The notes under the pieces were generated by a model that was not told the origin of the DNA, did no database searches, and saw only the letters and a program-made list of their open reading frames with translations. Both the position numbers and the translations under genes were made by a program. Below are positions 35,793 to 46,027 of a stretch of DNA of 64,000 nt, piece by piece. This DNA is from Acetobacterium wieringae. GTDB taxonomy: Bacteria > Bacillota > Clostridia > Eubacteriales > Eubacteriaceae. The stretch lies in the NCBI RefSeq assembly GCF_001766835.1, contig NZ_LKEU01000014.1, positions 1 through 64,000 on the forward strand, read 5' to 3'. Every line of letters starts with the position of its first letter. Within the stretch, counting starts at the first letter, position 1.

Positions 35793-36422
35793 ATGTCAAG
35801 AAATATAGAAGCATCATGCAGACAATGTAGACGTGAAGGTGCAAAACTGTACCTGAAGGGAGAACGTTGTTATTCTACAAATAAATGTGCGTTTGAAAGA
35901 CGACCAACACCACCAGGCCAACACGGTAAAAGACGAACAAAATTATCAGAATATGGTCTTCAGTTACGAGAAAAACAAAAGGCAAAACGTATTTACGGTG
36001 TCCTTGAAAAACAATTCCGTGGCTATTTTGAAATTGCTGAAAAGCAAAAAGGGATCACCGGTCACAACTTATTGATCCACTTAGAATCACGTATGGATAA
36101 TGTTGTTTATCGACTGGGTCTGGCAACCTCCCGTAAAGAGGCCCGTCAGTTGGTGGATCATGAACATTTCCTGGTTAACGGTAAAAAACTGAACATTCCT
36201 TCTTACATCATGAAAGAAGGCGATGTCATTGAAGTTCGACCAAAAAGCAAAAAATCACAAAAATTCAAAGATATTTTAGAAACGACTGAAAATCGAACCA
36301 TGGCCTCATGGTTATCGAGAGATGTTGACACACTATCAGGAAAAGTCATTGGCAGACCGGCAGTAGAAGACTTAGATGTCGAAATTGCTGAACATCTTAT
36401 TGTTGAATTGTATTCTAAATAG
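35793..36422 (+). CDS. rpsD: 30S ribosomal protein S4 (zinc form)
   Basis: 209 aa. Zinc-binding N-terminus with C9, C12, C26 and C31, followed by an S4 domain ([24 protein letters not shown]). Nucleates 30S assembly; in many bacteria represses its own operon. In Bacillus rpsD is unlinked, whereas here it lies in the alpha operon as in clostridia. Confidence 0.97.
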   Translation: MSRNIEASCRQCRREGAKLYLKGERCYSTNKCAFERRPTPPGQHGKRRTKLSEYGLQLREKQKAKRIYGVLEKQFRGYFEIAEKQKGITGHNLLIHLESRMDNVVYRLGLATSRKEARQLVDHEHFLVNGKKLNIPSYIMKEGDVIEVRPKSKKSQKFKDILETTENRTMASWLSRDVDTLSGKVIGRPAVEDLDVEIAEHLIVELYSK

Positions 36423-36493
36423 GCTACATGTTCGGGAACCAATTAACCCTCATGTTAATGTATGGATTATAAATAAGTAGGAGGGTCTGATAA

Positions 36494-37453
36494 ATGATCG
36501 AATTCGAGAAACCAGTCATCGAAATTGTTGATAAAAAAGACGACGATACTTACGGGCGGTTTGTCATTGAACCTTTAGAACGGGGATATGGAACCACCCT
36601 TGGTAACAGTCTGAGACGAATAATGCTGTCATCCCTGCCGGGTGTGGCAGTCACATCAGTAAAAATAGAAGGCGTCTTGCACGAATTCTCTACCATTCCA
36701 GGAGTTAAAGAGGATGTTATTGAAATCCTTCTGAATCTCAAAGGTTTGGCAGCTGAAATTTATACCGATGAGCCCAAAGTTATTTACATTGAAGCTTCAG
36801 AAGAAGGTGAGATCACCGCTGGTGATATCATTGCTGACTCTGATGTCGATATCCTTAATCCGGAAATGCACATTGCTACCTTGTCCAAGGGGTCAACTCT
36901 GAACATGGAAATGCGCATTGAAAAGGGTCGAGGCTATGTGGCAGCAGATAAAAATAAATATCCGGGTATGCCGATTGGAACCATCCCGATGGATTCAATC
37001 TTCTCTCCGATTATCAAAGTTAATTTTCTAGTTGAAAACACCCGAGTCGGACAAATCACCGATTTTGATAAATTAACCATCGATATCTGGACCGATGGAA
37101 CCACAACCCCGGAAGAAGCACTCTCTTTAGCTGCGAAGGTGTTAAGTGAACATCTCAACCTGTTCATTAACTTGACCGAGCATGCCACCACGGTGGAAAT
37201 CATGGTGGAAAAAGAAGAAAGTGAAAAAGAACGTATTCGCGAAATGTCCATCGAAGAATTGGAGCTTTCAGTAAGATCCAGTAATTGTCTGCGACGGGCG
37301 AATATCGATACTGTTGAAAAATTAACACAACGAAGCGAAGAGGACATGATTAAAGTCCGTAACCTCGGTCGTAAATCCCTGAATGAAATCAAGCACAAAC
37401 TAGCAGAAATTGGATTGTCCTTGAGTCAAGAAGAAGAAAAGGCAAAGGAGTAA
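36494..37453 (+). CDS. rpoA: DNA-directed RNA polymerase alpha subunit
   Basis: 319 aa. N-terminal assembly domain with [25 protein letters not shown] and C-terminal alphaCTD (about 250-315; [13 protein letters not shown] ... [12 protein letters not shown]) which binds UP elements and activators. AGGAGG site. Confidence 0.98.
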   Translation: MIEFEKPVIEIVDKKDDDTYGRFVIEPLERGYGTTLGNSLRRIMLSSLPGVAVTSVKIEGVLHEFSTIPGVKEDVIEILLNLKGLAAEIYTDEPKVIYIEASEEGEITAGDIIADSDVDILNPEMHIATLSKGSTLNMEMRIEKGRGYVAADKNKYPGMPIGTIPMDSIFSPIIKVNFLVENTRVGQITDFDKLTIDIWTDGTTTPEEALSLAAKVLSEHLNLFINLTEHATTVEIMVEKEESEKERIREMSIEELELSVRSSNCLRRANIDTVEKLTQRSEEDMIKVRNLGRKSLNEIKHKLAEIGLSLSQEEEKAKE

Positions 37454-37457
37454 CACT

Positions 37458-37799
37458 ATGGCGGGATATCGAAAACTAGGCCGTCCCTCTGATCAAAGAA
37501 GAGCATTATTGCGTAATCTTACCACTGCCCTTTTAGAACACGGTAAAATTGAAACAACCGTAACCAGAGCGAAGGAAGTAAAAAGAATTGCAGATAAAAT
37601 GGTCACTTTAGGTAAAAGAGGCGACTTACATGCCAGAAGACAGGCAATTTCATATATCACTCAGGAAGCAGTGGTAAAACAATTGTTTGACGAAATTGCA
37701 CCTAAATATACTGAACGAAACGGTGGCTACACACGAATTTACCGTGTTGGACCACGTCGTGGCGACGGCGCAGAAATGGCGATAATTGAATTAGTATAA
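37458..37799 (+). CDS. rplQ: 50S ribosomal protein L17
   Basis: 113 aa. [32 protein letters not shown] and the [24 protein letters not shown] end are the L17 signatures. Last gene of the S10-spc-alpha run, 4 nt after rpoA. Confidence 0.98.
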   Translation: MAGYRKLGRPSDQRRALLRNLTTALLEHGKIETTVTRAKEVKRIADKMVTLGKRGDLHARRQAISYITQEAVVKQLFDEIAPKYTERNGGYTRIYRVGPRRGDGAEMAIIELV

Positions 37800-37813
37800 T
37801 TTAAGAGGCATAC

Positions 37814-37850
37814 AGGGGATTAAGATGTTATTGACGCTTAATCCCTTTCT
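37814..37850 (+). terminator. Terminator between rplQ and the ECF genes
   Basis: GGGATTAAG (37816-37824)/CTTAATCCC (37837-37845) hairpin followed by TTTCTT. The tail is imperfect, so partial read-through into the ECF genes is plausible. Confidence 0.75.
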
Positions 37851-37891
37851 TGTATTATAAAGTTAATTAACACCAAAGAAGGTGATTACAC

Positions 37892-38743
37892 GTGACAATG
37901 GATAGTAAAAATAGAATGATTGACGTGCAGGATGTATATTTCAAATATCCTCATAATAACGAAAATGAATCAGTCGTAGCCTTGGATGGCGTCAGTTTAC
38001 ATATTGAAAAAGGTGAATTTGTCGGAATCATCGGACATAATGGTTCGGGGAAATCCACCCTTTCCAAATTACTCAATGCGATTATCTTTCCCACCCAGGG
38101 TGATGTAATGGTCAGTGGGCTCAATACCAAGGATCATGAAAACCTGTGGACGATTCGTCAAACTGCCGGAATGGTATTTCAAAACCCCGACAACCAGCTG
38201 GTCGCAACGATCGTCGAAGAAGATGTGGCTTTTGGTCCTGAAAATTTGGGTGTACCACCCCAAGAAATCAGAGAACGGGTAGATCGGGCTTTAGCAGTGG
38301 TCGAAATGCAGGCCTATGCCCATCAGAAACCCCATCAATTGTCGGGTGGTCAGAAACAGCGGATTGCGATCGCCGGGATTCTGGCGATGGAACCCGAGTG
38401 CATCATATTTGATGAACCCACAGCGATGCTGGATCCGTCCGGACGACGGGAAGTGATGGAAACCATCAAGCGCCTTAATCGCGATAAAGACATGACGGTT
38501 ATTCATATCACCCATTTTATGGAAGAAATCGTCGATGCGGATCGGATCATCGTGCTGGATAAAGGTAAGGTGGTCATGGAAGGAAAACCCCGGACGATCT
38601 TTAAACAGGTAAAACGGCTCAAAGAAATCGGCCTGGATGTACCCCAAATGACGGAGTTGGCGTATGAACTGCGAAGTGCCGGACTTGAAATTGCGGACGA
38701 TGTATTAAGCATCGAGGAAATGGTGGATGCCTTATGTCAGTAG
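37892..38743 (+). CDS. ecfA1: ECF transporter ATPase A1
   Basis: 283-aa ABC ATPase of the energizing module that powers uptake of vitamins and cofactors through exchangeable S components. Walker [10 protein letters not shown] (48-56), LSGGQ signature at 150-154, Walker B IIFDE (171-175). GTG start 7 nt after AAGGTG; the ATG two codons later is 13 nt away. Overlaps ecfA2 by 10 nt. Position after rplQ is standard in Firmicutes. Confidence 0.94.
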   Translation: MTMDSKNRMIDVQDVYFKYPHNNENESVVALDGVSLHIEKGEFVGIIGHNGSGKSTLSKLLNAIIFPTQGDVMVSGLNTKDHENLWTIRQTAGMVFQNPDNQLVATIVEEDVAFGPENLGVPPQEIRERVDRALAVVEMQAYAHQKPHQLSGGQKQRIAIAGILAMEPECIIFDEPTAMLDPSGRREVMETIKRLNRDKDMTVIHITHFMEEIVDADRIIVLDKGKVVMEGKPRTIFKQVKRLKEIGLDVPQMTELAYELRSAGLEIADDVLSIEEMVDALCQ

Positions 38744-39588
38744 AAATAAAAAATCTTTCCCATACCTATTCAGAGGGTTCACCCTTTGAATTCAAAGCTC
38801 TCAAGGAGATCAATTTAACCATCGAAGACGGTAGTTTTATTGGCATCATCGGCCACACTGGTTCGGGTAAATCGACGCTGATTCAGCATCTCAATGGATT
38901 ACTAACTCCTACTTCCGGAACTGTTCTAGTCGATGGAAAAGATATTTTCGAAACAAAAAAAGCCCAACTAATTCAGCTCAGACACCAGATTGGCCTGGTC
39001 TTCCAATATCCGGAACACCAACTGTTTGAGGAAACCGTCCAAAAAGATGTCGCTTTTGGCCCCAGAAATCAGGGACTCACTGAGGACGAAATTGATCAGC
39101 GGGTCAGACAATCAATTAAGATGGTTGGTCTTGATTTTGATGCAATCAAAGATAAGTCGCCCTTTGAATTATCCGGGGGACAGATGAGGCGGGTCGCGAT
39201 AGCTGGTGTTCTTGCGATGGAACCTGCAGTACTGATTCTCGATGAACCAACCGCTGGCCTTGATCCCCGAGGACGGGAAGAAATATTGGCTCAAATCAAA
39301 TCATTGCATAGTCAAAAACAGATAACCGTTATTCTGGTGTCCCATAGTATGGAAGATATTGGAAAAATGGTCGATAAAATTCTGGTTATGAATGAAGGGG
39401 AAGTTGTTTTTTACGATACACCCAATCGTGTGTTTACGGAAATTTCTACCCTGGAGAGCATTGGCCTGGCGGTACCAGAGGTAACCTATCTGATGCGGCG
39501 ACTCAAAGAAAAGTATCCAGAAATTAGAGAAGATATTTTTACGGTGGAAGCAGCCAAAAAAGAAATTCTCAAAGTTGTAAGAGGATAA
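38734..39588 (+). CDS. ecfA2: ECF transporter ATPase A2
   Basis: 284-aa ABC ATPase, partner of EcfA1. Walker [10 protein letters not shown] (40-48), LSGGQ (146-150), Walker B LILDE (167-171), ending in an extended C-terminal helix pair as in other EcfA proteins. Start lies within the ecfA1 3' end, so the two are translationally coupled. Confidence 0.94.
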   Translation: MSVEIKNLSHTYSEGSPFEFKALKEINLTIEDGSFIGIIGHTGSGKSTLIQHLNGLLTPTSGTVLVDGKDIFETKKAQLIQLRHQIGLVFQYPEHQLFEETVQKDVAFGPRNQGLTEDEIDQRVRQSIKMVGLDFDAIKDKSPFELSGGQMRRVAIAGVLAMEPAVLILDEPTAGLDPRGREEILAQIKSLHSQKQITVILVSHSMEDIGKMVDKILVMNEGEVVFYDTPNRVFTEISTLESIGLAVPEVTYLMRRLKEKYPEIREDIFTVEAAKKEILKVVRG

Positions 39589-39592
39589 TAAA

Positions 39593-40414
39593 ATGTTAAA
39601 AGATGTTACAATTGGCCAGTATTATCCAACCGGGTCGGTGATCCACAAATTAGATCCGCGAACGAAGATACTGTTTACCACAGCATTTGTTGTGATGTTG
39701 TTTTTTTTGAATAACCTGTGGGGGTATCTTGCCACATTTGTCATACTGGCAACCATCACCCTGTTATCTAAAATCCCCGTGGGGTATATTATCCGGGGAA
39801 TTAAAGGATTAGTCCTGATTATTATGCTGACGGTGGTTCTGAACCTGTTTATGACGCCGGGAACGGTCGTGGCAACGTTGGGGCCACTGACAGTTACATT
39901 GGAAGGATTAAAAGTGGCAACCTATATGGCGCTGCGCTTGATTTTCTTGGTGGTTGGTACCAGTATTATGACACTAACGACCTCGCCGATTGATTTAACT
40001 GACGGGATGGAGTGGTGTATGCGATATATTCCCTTCGTCCGACGATATGCGCATGAGTTAGCGATGATGATGTCGATAGCGCTGCGCTTTATCCCAACAT
40101 TGATGGAAGAAACCGAGCGAATCATGAAAGCCCAAAAAGCCCGGGGGGCAAATTTTGAAACTGGAAATATTATTTCCCGGGCTAAGAATTTGATCCCAAT
40201 TTTAATTCCCTTGTTTATATCTGCATTTCGAAGAGCGGATGAGCTGGCTACAGCCATGGAAGCACGCTGCTACCGGGGGGGCGAAAACCGAACCCGGATG
40301 AAGCAATTGGCTTTTGAATTCCGGGATGGTGCCAGCCTGGTATTGATGTTTGTAATGATCGTGGGGCTTTATCTGACCACCTGGATTCAAATACCGCTAT
40401 TATTTCCGGTCTAA
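39593..40414 (+). CDS. ecfT: ECF transporter transmembrane subunit EcfT
   Basis: 273 aa with about six membrane segments. The two coupling-helix ARG-type motifs that contact the ATPases are visible in KAQKARGANF and MEARCYRGG. Couples ATP hydrolysis to movement of S components, none of which is adjacent, so this is a group II (shared) ECF module. Confidence 0.94.
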   Translation: MLKDVTIGQYYPTGSVIHKLDPRTKILFTTAFVVMLFFLNNLWGYLATFVILATITLLSKIPVGYIIRGIKGLVLIIMLTVVLNLFMTPGTVVATLGPLTVTLEGLKVATYMALRLIFLVVGTSIMTLTTSPIDLTDGMEWCMRYIPFVRRYAHELAMMMSIALRFIPTLMEETERIMKAQKARGANFETGNIISRAKNLIPILIPLFISAFRRADELATAMEARCYRGGENRTRMKQLAFEFRDGASLVLMFVMIVGLYLTTWIQIPLLFPV

Positions 40415-40430
40415 GAATTAATATCGAGTA

Positions 40431-41165
40431 ATGAAAAATATCCAATTAATCATCTCTTATTGTGGTACCAGGTATTGTGGTTGGCAGATACAACCCAATG
40501 GCGTGACCATCCAGGAAGTAATTATCAATGCAATCCGAGAGTTGACGGGCGAAACGGTCAATCTGATTGGATCTGGTCGAACCGATGCGGGCGTTCATGC
40601 TTTGGGGCAAAGTGCCAATTTTCTTACCCGATCAACAATTCCGGCAGAGGCATTTTATCGGGCGTTGAACACCAGATTGCCGTCAGATATTCGCATTGTC
40701 GGCAGTCGAGAGCGAGCGCTTGACTTTCATAGCCGTTATCATGCCAAGGGGAAGAGTTATATCTATAAGATTTATGAGAGTCCGGTTGACAGTCCCTTTT
40801 ACTCGGATCTGGCGTTTCATGTCAGCCGTACCCTGGACTGGCAGGAAATGAAGGAGGCCGCATCCTATTTTATCGGTGAGCATGATTTTTCCGCCTTTAT
40901 GGCAAGTGGCAGTTCGATCAAAACAACGATCCGCACCATTGAAGAAATTTCATTTGATAAAAAGGGTGACCTTTATGAAATGACATTTCGGGGTAATGGC
41001 TTTCTCTACAATATGGTCCGGATTATGGTCGGAACCCTTTACGAAGTCGGCTATCAGCGGCGGAAACCCGAGGACATCGCTACAATCATTAAAAGTCTGG
41101 AGCGCAGTCAGGCTGGGATAACGGCTCCCGCCCAGGGGCTTTACTTAAAGGAAGTCTATTATTAA
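40431..41165 (+). CDS. truA: tRNA pseudouridine synthase A
   Basis: 244 aa. Makes pseudouridine at tRNA positions 38-40. Catalytic D52 in GSGRTDAGVHA; FRGNGFLYNMVRIMVGTL is the second signature. Conserved Firmicutes position between ecfT and rplM. Confidence 0.96.
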   Translation: MKNIQLIISYCGTRYCGWQIQPNGVTIQEVIINAIRELTGETVNLIGSGRTDAGVHALGQSANFLTRSTIPAEAFYRALNTRLPSDIRIVGSRERALDFHSRYHAKGKSYIYKIYESPVDSPFYSDLAFHVSRTLDWQEMKEAASYFIGEHDFSAFMASGSSIKTTIRTIEEISFDKKGDLYEMTFRGNGFLYNMVRIMVGTLYEVGYQRRKPEDIATIIKSLERSQAGITAPAQGLYLKEVYY

Positions 41166-41194
41166 AAATAAAAACACACAACGGCATAAATTAC

Positions 41195-41223
41195 TTGACA
41201 CACCCGGAAAGATGCTATAGAAT
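41195..41223 (+). promoter_or_regulatory. Promoter of rplM-rpsI
   Basis: TTGACA (41195-41200) and TAGAAT (41218-41223) with a 17-nt spacer. Confidence 0.65.
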
Positions 41224-41340
41224 TAACGATGGACGTTAATGTATCACTAGCCCGGATACAATAAAAAACGATTTCTGATAACTCCCACTTGTCAGAAAGC
41301 CAATAGATAAAATAAAGAAATTATTAACTGAGGAGGACTT
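41222..41340 (+). promoter_or_regulatory. Candidate L13-type leader RNA
   Basis: The 5' leader of rplM contains three successive hairpins: ATTAACG-ATGGA-CGTTAAT (41222-41240), GTATC/GATAC (41241-41259) and TTTCTGA/TCAGAAA (41272-41298). An autoregulatory L13 leader is known upstream of rplM in Firmicutes; membership here is inferred from position and structure. Confidence 0.55.
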
Positions 41341-41345
41341 TTGAG

Positions 41346-41783
41346 ATGAATGCGAACGCCACAAAAATGGCCAAATCTCATGAAATAGACCGTAAATGGT
41401 ATGTGATTGATGCAGAGGGTAAGGTATTAGGACGACTGGCAACAGAAGTTGCAAATATTTTACGAGGAAAAAACAAACCAATCTTTTCACCACATATGGA
41501 TTGTGGAGATTTTGTCATTATTATTAATGCCGATAAGGTTGTGTTAACCGGAAATAAACTGGATCAGAAATTATATAAAACATATTCTGGATATTGCGGT
41601 GGGTTAAAAGAAATGACCTATCGAAAATTCTTAGCTGAAAAACCAGAACTTTTGGTTTTCAAAGCAGTAAAGGGAATGATCCCACATAACAAATTGGGTG
41701 ATAAAATTGCGACTAAACTTAAAGTTTATGCTGGCAATGAACATCCACATGCTGCACAATTGCCTGAAGTTTACGAATTTTAA
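41346..41783 (+). CDS. rplM: 50S ribosomal protein L13
   Basis: 145 aa. [27 protein letters not shown] and [28 protein letters not shown] are L13 hallmarks. Early assembly protein. GAGGAGG site. Co-transcribed with rpsI. Confidence 0.98.
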   Translation: MNANATKMAKSHEIDRKWYVIDAEGKVLGRLATEVANILRGKNKPIFSPHMDCGDFVIIINADKVVLTGNKLDQKLYKTYSGYCGGLKEMTYRKFLAEKPELLVFKAVKGMIPHNKLGDKIATKLKVYAGNEHPHAAQLPEVYEF

Positions 41784-41806
41784 TGCTGAGAAGGAGGAAA
41801 TAGAGA

Positions 41807-42199
41807 ATGGCTAAAGTACAATATTTTGGAACTGGACGAAGAAAAACCTCGGTTGCCCGAGTTCGATTATTACCAGGGAGTGGAAAATTCACCATTAACG
41901 GACGTGATATTGATGAATTTTTCGGAATGGAAACCTTAAAGGTTATCGCTAGACAACCATTAACATTAACCGATACACTAAACACCTTTGACGTGATTGT
42001 CAATGTTCACGGTGGCGGTTTTACCGGACAGGCTGGTGCAATCCGCCATGGGATTGCCCGTGCTCTGCTTGAAGCAGACATCAACCTGCGACCAGCACTG
42101 AAACGTGCCGGTTACTTAACTCGAGACTCTCGTATGGTTGAACGAAAAAAATACGGTCTCAAAAAAGCGCGTCGTGCACCACAGTTTTCAAAACGTTAA
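41807..42199 (+). CDS. rpsI: 30S ribosomal protein S9
   Basis: 130 aa. [21 protein letters not shown] at the start, [19 protein letters not shown] in the middle and the C-terminal [12 protein letters not shown] tail whose Lys-Arg end touches P-site tRNA. Confidence 0.98.
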   Translation: MAKVQYFGTGRRKTSVARVRLLPGSGKFTINGRDIDEFFGMETLKVIARQPLTLTDTLNTFDVIVNVHGGGFTGQAGAIRHGIARALLEADINLRPALKRAGYLTRDSRMVERKKYGLKKARRAPQFSKR

Positions 42200-42214
42200 T
42201 ATCAGACTTATTAC

Positions 42215-42247
42215 AAGTCCTGCGACATTCAATGTTGCAGGACTTTT
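42215..42247 (+). terminator. Terminator of rplM-rpsI
   Basis: AAGTCCTGC-g-ACATT/AATGT-t-GCAGGACTT hairpin followed by T-run. Confidence 0.9.
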
Positions 42248-42283
42248 CAGTGTAACACTAGTTAATTAAGAAAGCAGGAATTT

Positions 42284-44098
42284 ATGAATAACAAACAACC
42301 CATTATTAACATTGCAGTCATCGCCCATGTCGATGCCGGAAAATCTACCCTGGTAGATGCCCTTTTAGGACAAAGCAATGTTTTTAGAGAAAATCAGGAG
42401 GTCGTGGACTGCGTAATGGACAGTAATGACCTTGAACGCGAACGCGGAATCACCATTTACTCAAAAAACTGCTCCATTATGTATAAAGACATCAAAATCA
42501 ATATTGTCGATACCCCCGGCCATGCCGACTTTTCTTCAGAGGTTGAACGAATCCTGAAAACTGTTGATACAGTTGTTTTGCTGGTCGACTCCAGTGAAGG
42601 TCCGATGCCGCAAACCCGTTTTGTTCTGAATAAGTCGCTGGAGAAGGGGCTTAATCCAATTCTTTTCATTAATAAAATCGATAAAAAAGATCAACGGGCG
42701 GAAGAAGTCGTTGATATGGTTTTCGATTTGTTTGTGGAACTCAAAGCCAATGACAAACAGTTGGATTTCCCGGTACTTTATGGGATTGCCAAAGAAGGAA
42801 TCGCCATTCGTGATATGGATGACGAAGGGGTGAACCTGGAGCCGCTTTTTGAGACCATTGTGGAGCATGTCGGCCTTCAGGATGATCTGAGCCTGGAACC
42901 ACTACAGATGCAGGTTTCTTCCCTGGCATATGATGATTACATTGGCCGCTTGGGAATTGGTAAGATCTATTCTGGCACGATTCATGCAGGCGAGCAAATT
43001 GAAATATGCAAAACCGATGGATCCTTTAAAAAAGAGAAAATCAACCAGGTCTTTGTGTATCGCGGTTTATCCCGGGTCGAGGTCAAAGAAGCCAAGGCTG
43101 GCGATATTGTGGTTGTTTCAGGAATACCTGATATCTCTATTGGGGAAACCATCGGTGAAATCAACCAGGTACAACCGATGGAACTGATTGAAATTGAACA
43201 GCCAACTTTATCAATGAACTTCCTGGTCAATAAGTCGCCGTTTGCTGGTGACTCTGGAAAATTTGTAACGACCCGACACATTCGGGCTCGATTGGAAAAA
43301 GAACTGGAAGTTAATGTGGGTCTACTCGTTGAAGAACTGGAAGATACCACCGATGGTTTCAAGGTTTCCGGACGGGGCGAGCTTCATTTATCGATTCTTT
43401 TGGAAAACATGCGTCGTGAAGGTTACGAAGTGGCTGTATCCAAACCGGAAGTAATTATGCACCGGGATGAAAATGGTAAGTTGCTGGAGCCGGTGGAATT
43501 GGTCATTATTTCAGTACCGGAAAAATATTCGGGTGCCGTTATTTCAAAGCTAAATATCCGTAAAGGTCGGATGGAGAGTATGTATACCGATGAAGCCTGG
43601 ACAAGAATGGAATTCTTTGTGCCGACTCGGGGCTTGTTGGGCTATCAGAGTGAGTTTATCAATGATACCCATGGAGAAGGAACCATGGTTCGGCGTTTTG
43701 CTGCCTTTGAAGATCACAAAGGGGATATTCCGCAGCGTCTTAATGGGGTACTGATTTCTCAGTTCAGTGGCGAAACCATGGCCTACTCGCTGTTTAACCT
43801 CAGCGATCGGGGTGAGATGCTGGTTGGTCCTGGAACCAAGGTTTACGAAGGGATGATCATCGGGATCAATAACCGAAGTGATGACATGACGGTTAATCCG
43901 ACAAAGAACAAAAAGATGACCAATGTCCGATCGTCTGGTACTGATGAGGCGTTAAAACTGATTGAGCCTCGCATCATGACACTGGAGCAGGCACTGGAAT
44001 TTATCAATGATGATGAATTAGTGGAACTGACCCCCACCGATATCCGGATTCGCAAGAAAATTCTCGGGGAGCTGGAACGAAAACGTAGCGCCCGCTAA
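42284..44098 (+). CDS. typA: GTP-binding protein TypA/BipA
   Basis: 604-aa translational GTPase related to EF-G. It acts in 50S assembly and stress adaptation. G1 AHVDAGKST (14-22), RGITI, DTPGH and NKIDK are present, followed by the EF-G-like domains and the TypA-specific C-terminal domain. Full length. Confidence 0.96.
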   Translation: MNNKQPIINIAVIAHVDAGKSTLVDALLGQSNVFRENQEVVDCVMDSNDLERERGITIYSKNCSIMYKDIKINIVDTPGHADFSSEVERILKTVDTVVLLVDSSEGPMPQTRFVLNKSLEKGLNPILFINKIDKKDQRAEEVVDMVFDLFVELKANDKQLDFPVLYGIAKEGIAIRDMDDEGVNLEPLFETIVEHVGLQDDLSLEPLQMQVSSLAYDDYIGRLGIGKIYSGTIHAGEQIEICKTDGSFKKEKINQVFVYRGLSRVEVKEAKAGDIVVVSGIPDISIGETIGEINQVQPMELIEIEQPTLSMNFLVNKSPFAGDSGKFVTTRHIRARLEKELEVNVGLLVEELEDTTDGFKVSGRGELHLSILLENMRREGYEVAVSKPEVIMHRDENGKLLEPVELVIISVPEKYSGAVISKLNIRKGRMESMYTDEAWTRMEFFVPTRGLLGYQSEFINDTHGEGTMVRRFAAFEDHKGDIPQRLNGVLISQFSGETMAYSLFNLSDRGEMLVGPGTKVYEGMIIGINNRSDDMTVNPTKNKKMTNVRSSGTDEALKLIEPRIMTLEQALEFINDDELVELTPTDIRIRKKILGELERKRSAR

Positions 44099-44105
44099 AA
44101 ATTTT

Positions 44106-44131
44106 GGAACGCCGGACTGGCGTTCCTTTTT
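44106..44131 (+). terminator. Terminator of typA
   Basis: Perfect GGAACGCC-ggact-GGCGTTCC hairpin and T5. Confidence 0.92.
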
Positions 44132-44179
44132 AAATGACAGAGAAAAATGAAATATCAGCACCGGTGCATGAAATAACGA

Positions 44180-44209
44180 TTGACCGTTAAACTTTCAGTG
44201 TGATATTAT
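44180..44209 (+). promoter_or_regulatory. Promoter of the small membrane protein gene
   Basis: TTGACC (44180-44185) and TATTAT (44204-44209) with an 18-nt spacer. An inverted repeat formed by the TATATAC and GTATAAGG bases lies just downstream. Confidence 0.6.
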
Positions 44210-44297
44210 ATATACGGTATAAGGTTTTACCGAACAAATAACCAAACGGATAATGGCTTTACAGCTGTTGTCTGAACTTAAGCGGAGGTAATACGAT

Positions 44298-44639
44298 TTG
44301 ATTAATATTGATAAACAAGAAGCTGAAGATGGTAAAATCATGGCAGTTTTTGCCTATATTATCTTTCTCATTCCATTGTTTGCCGCCGGAGACAATCAAT
44401 TTGCCCGCTATCATACCAATCAGGGTTTGGTGTTATTTCTGGCATGGCTGGTTTTCACCGTAGTCGGAATCATTATCGGTGTTGTTCCCGTCATTGGTTG
44501 GATTCTTTCAACCATCCTTTTTAGTGCCGTGCCCCTGGCGTTTGTTGGTTTTGCCATTTATGGAATCATCAATGTGATTCAGCTGGAGGCCAAACCGTTG
44601 CCATTAATTGGCGGAATTACCCTGATTAAGTCCTATTAA
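44298..44639 (+). CDS. Small integral membrane protein (DUF4870-like)
   Basis: 113 aa with three hydrophobic segments (about 13-29, 43-67, 73-95). The RYHTNQGLVLFL motif with conserved His and Gln is typical of the DUF4870/Tic20-like family. Function unknown. The start is TTG at 44298, 9 nt after GGAGGT; no ATG or GTG lies nearer. It has its own promoter and terminator. Confidence 0.75.
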   Translation: MINIDKQEAEDGKIMAVFAYIIFLIPLFAAGDNQFARYHTNQGLVLFLAWLVFTVVGIIIGVVPVIGWILSTILFSAVPLAFVGFAIYGIINVIQLEAKPLPLIGGITLIKSY

Positions 44640-44667
44640 GTCGTTCTTCATACATCATAATAAATTT

Positions 44668-44703
44668 GTAAAAAGCATTGCTTTACCAGGCGATGCTTTT
44701 TAC
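44668..44703. terminator. Terminator after the small membrane protein gene
   Basis: GTAAAAAGCAT ... ATGCTTTTTAC hairpin; A and T runs make it usable on both strands. Confidence 0.8.
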
Positions 44704-44764
44704 TTTCAAAATAGTAGTAGCAAAACGTATTAGAAAATAACCCGAATTTAAAGGCGGTGAATCT

Positions 44765-45955
44765 GTGGAAAACAACAATGAGCGTAATAATGAAAATCAC
44801 GATATGAGCGATAAAAATTTTCGGAATTATTTCTTTCTGATTACCTTTGGAATCTGCTTACTGGTAGCCTTGCTGAACATCAGATATCTGGTCAGCTATT
44901 TAGGGCTATTTATGAATATCATCACACCAGTGCTGATTGCGCTGGGTATTGCGTTTGTCTTAAACATCCCAATGACCTTTATCGAAGGACATTTTCTTGG
45001 TTTTATGAATCGCATAAAAAATAAAAAGAATCGTGATCTGAATAAGGGCAAACGAATAATTGCAATAACCCTGACATTCTTATTTGTGATTGGTATTCTG
45101 GCCGGTTTGATTACCTTTGTTATTCCCCAGGTGAGCGAAAGCATCGATACATTAATGGTCAAATTACCAGGGTATGTGGATTCATTTAATACGCTGGTAG
45201 ATGATGCGCTGGCATTCTTTAATTTACCGGATACACTGTGGAATGACATTGCTATTGAATGGGATTCTTTGATGGAACAGTTTGGTAGCCTTTTGCTTAA
45301 TTCCGTACCGGAAATATTCAATGCGACGAAAAACTTCACGGTTGGTTTTTTTAATGCGATTATGGGAATCGTCATTTCCATTTATCTGCTGGCTGATAAA
45401 GAAAACTTGTTGGCCGTCAAAGATAAACTGATTTATGCTTATATCCGAAAAGACCGGGCTGATTTTATCCAGGACGTCAGCATTACCGCTAATCAAGTGT
45501 TTCACGGATTTATTGCCGGGCAAATAACGGAAGCCTTTATTCTGGGAACCCTCTGTACCGTTGGATTAGCTATTTTGCAGATCCCGTATGCGTTACTGAT
45601 TGGAGTATTGGTTGGCATGACTAGCGTGATCCCAGTGTTTGGCGCTTTTTTGGGAGCCGTACCCAGTGGCTTTATTTTACTGGTGGTCAACCCGATCTAT
45701 TGTCTGATCTTTGTGATTTATATTATTGCCCTACAACAGGTGGAAAGCAATGTGATCTATCCCCGGGTTGTGGGAGGCTCCATTGGTTTATCCGGTTTAT
45801 GGGTACTGGTTGGAATGATTATCGGTGGCAGTCTGTTTGGTTTCCTGGGAATTATTTTGGGGATTCCTTCATTTGCGGTATTTTATGCGGTATTTAGAAA
45901 AATTACCAATGAGCGGATCGAAAAAATGAAGCTTGGGCAGCAAGAGTCTGACTAA
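44765..45955 (+). CDS. AI-2E (PerM) family permease, paralogue 2
   Basis: 396-aa polytopic protein with the same fold as 12015-13229: a long N-terminal charged segment, membrane pairs, an extracytoplasmic loop and the TSVIPVFGAFLGAVPSG segment. GTG start after GGCGGTG. The two paralogues are clearly diverged, so the duplication is not recent. Substrate unknown. Confidence 0.82.
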   Translation: MENNNERNNENHDMSDKNFRNYFFLITFGICLLVALLNIRYLVSYLGLFMNIITPVLIALGIAFVLNIPMTFIEGHFLGFMNRIKNKKNRDLNKGKRIIAITLTFLFVIGILAGLITFVIPQVSESIDTLMVKLPGYVDSFNTLVDDALAFFNLPDTLWNDIAIEWDSLMEQFGSLLLNSVPEIFNATKNFTVGFFNAIMGIVISIYLLADKENLLAVKDKLIYAYIRKDRADFIQDVSITANQVFHGFIAGQITEAFILGTLCTVGLAILQIPYALLIGVLVGMTSVIPVFGAFLGAVPSGFILLVVNPIYCLIFVIYIIALQQVESNVIYPRVVGGSIGLSGLWVLVGMIIGGSLFGFLGIILGIPSFAVFYAVFRKITNERIEKMKLGQQESD

Positions 45956-45970
45956 ATCAAATGATGAATT

Positions 45971-46024
45971 AAAAAGCGTCCGGAAGTGGATCCAGTTGGG
46001 TCAGTCACTTCGTGGACGCTTTTT
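45971..46024. terminator. Bidirectional terminator
   Basis: AAAAAGCGTCC-g-GAAGTG ... CACTTC-gt-GGACGCTTTTT, shared by the convergent permease and hydrolase genes. Confidence 0.92.
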
Positions 46025-46027
46025 CAG

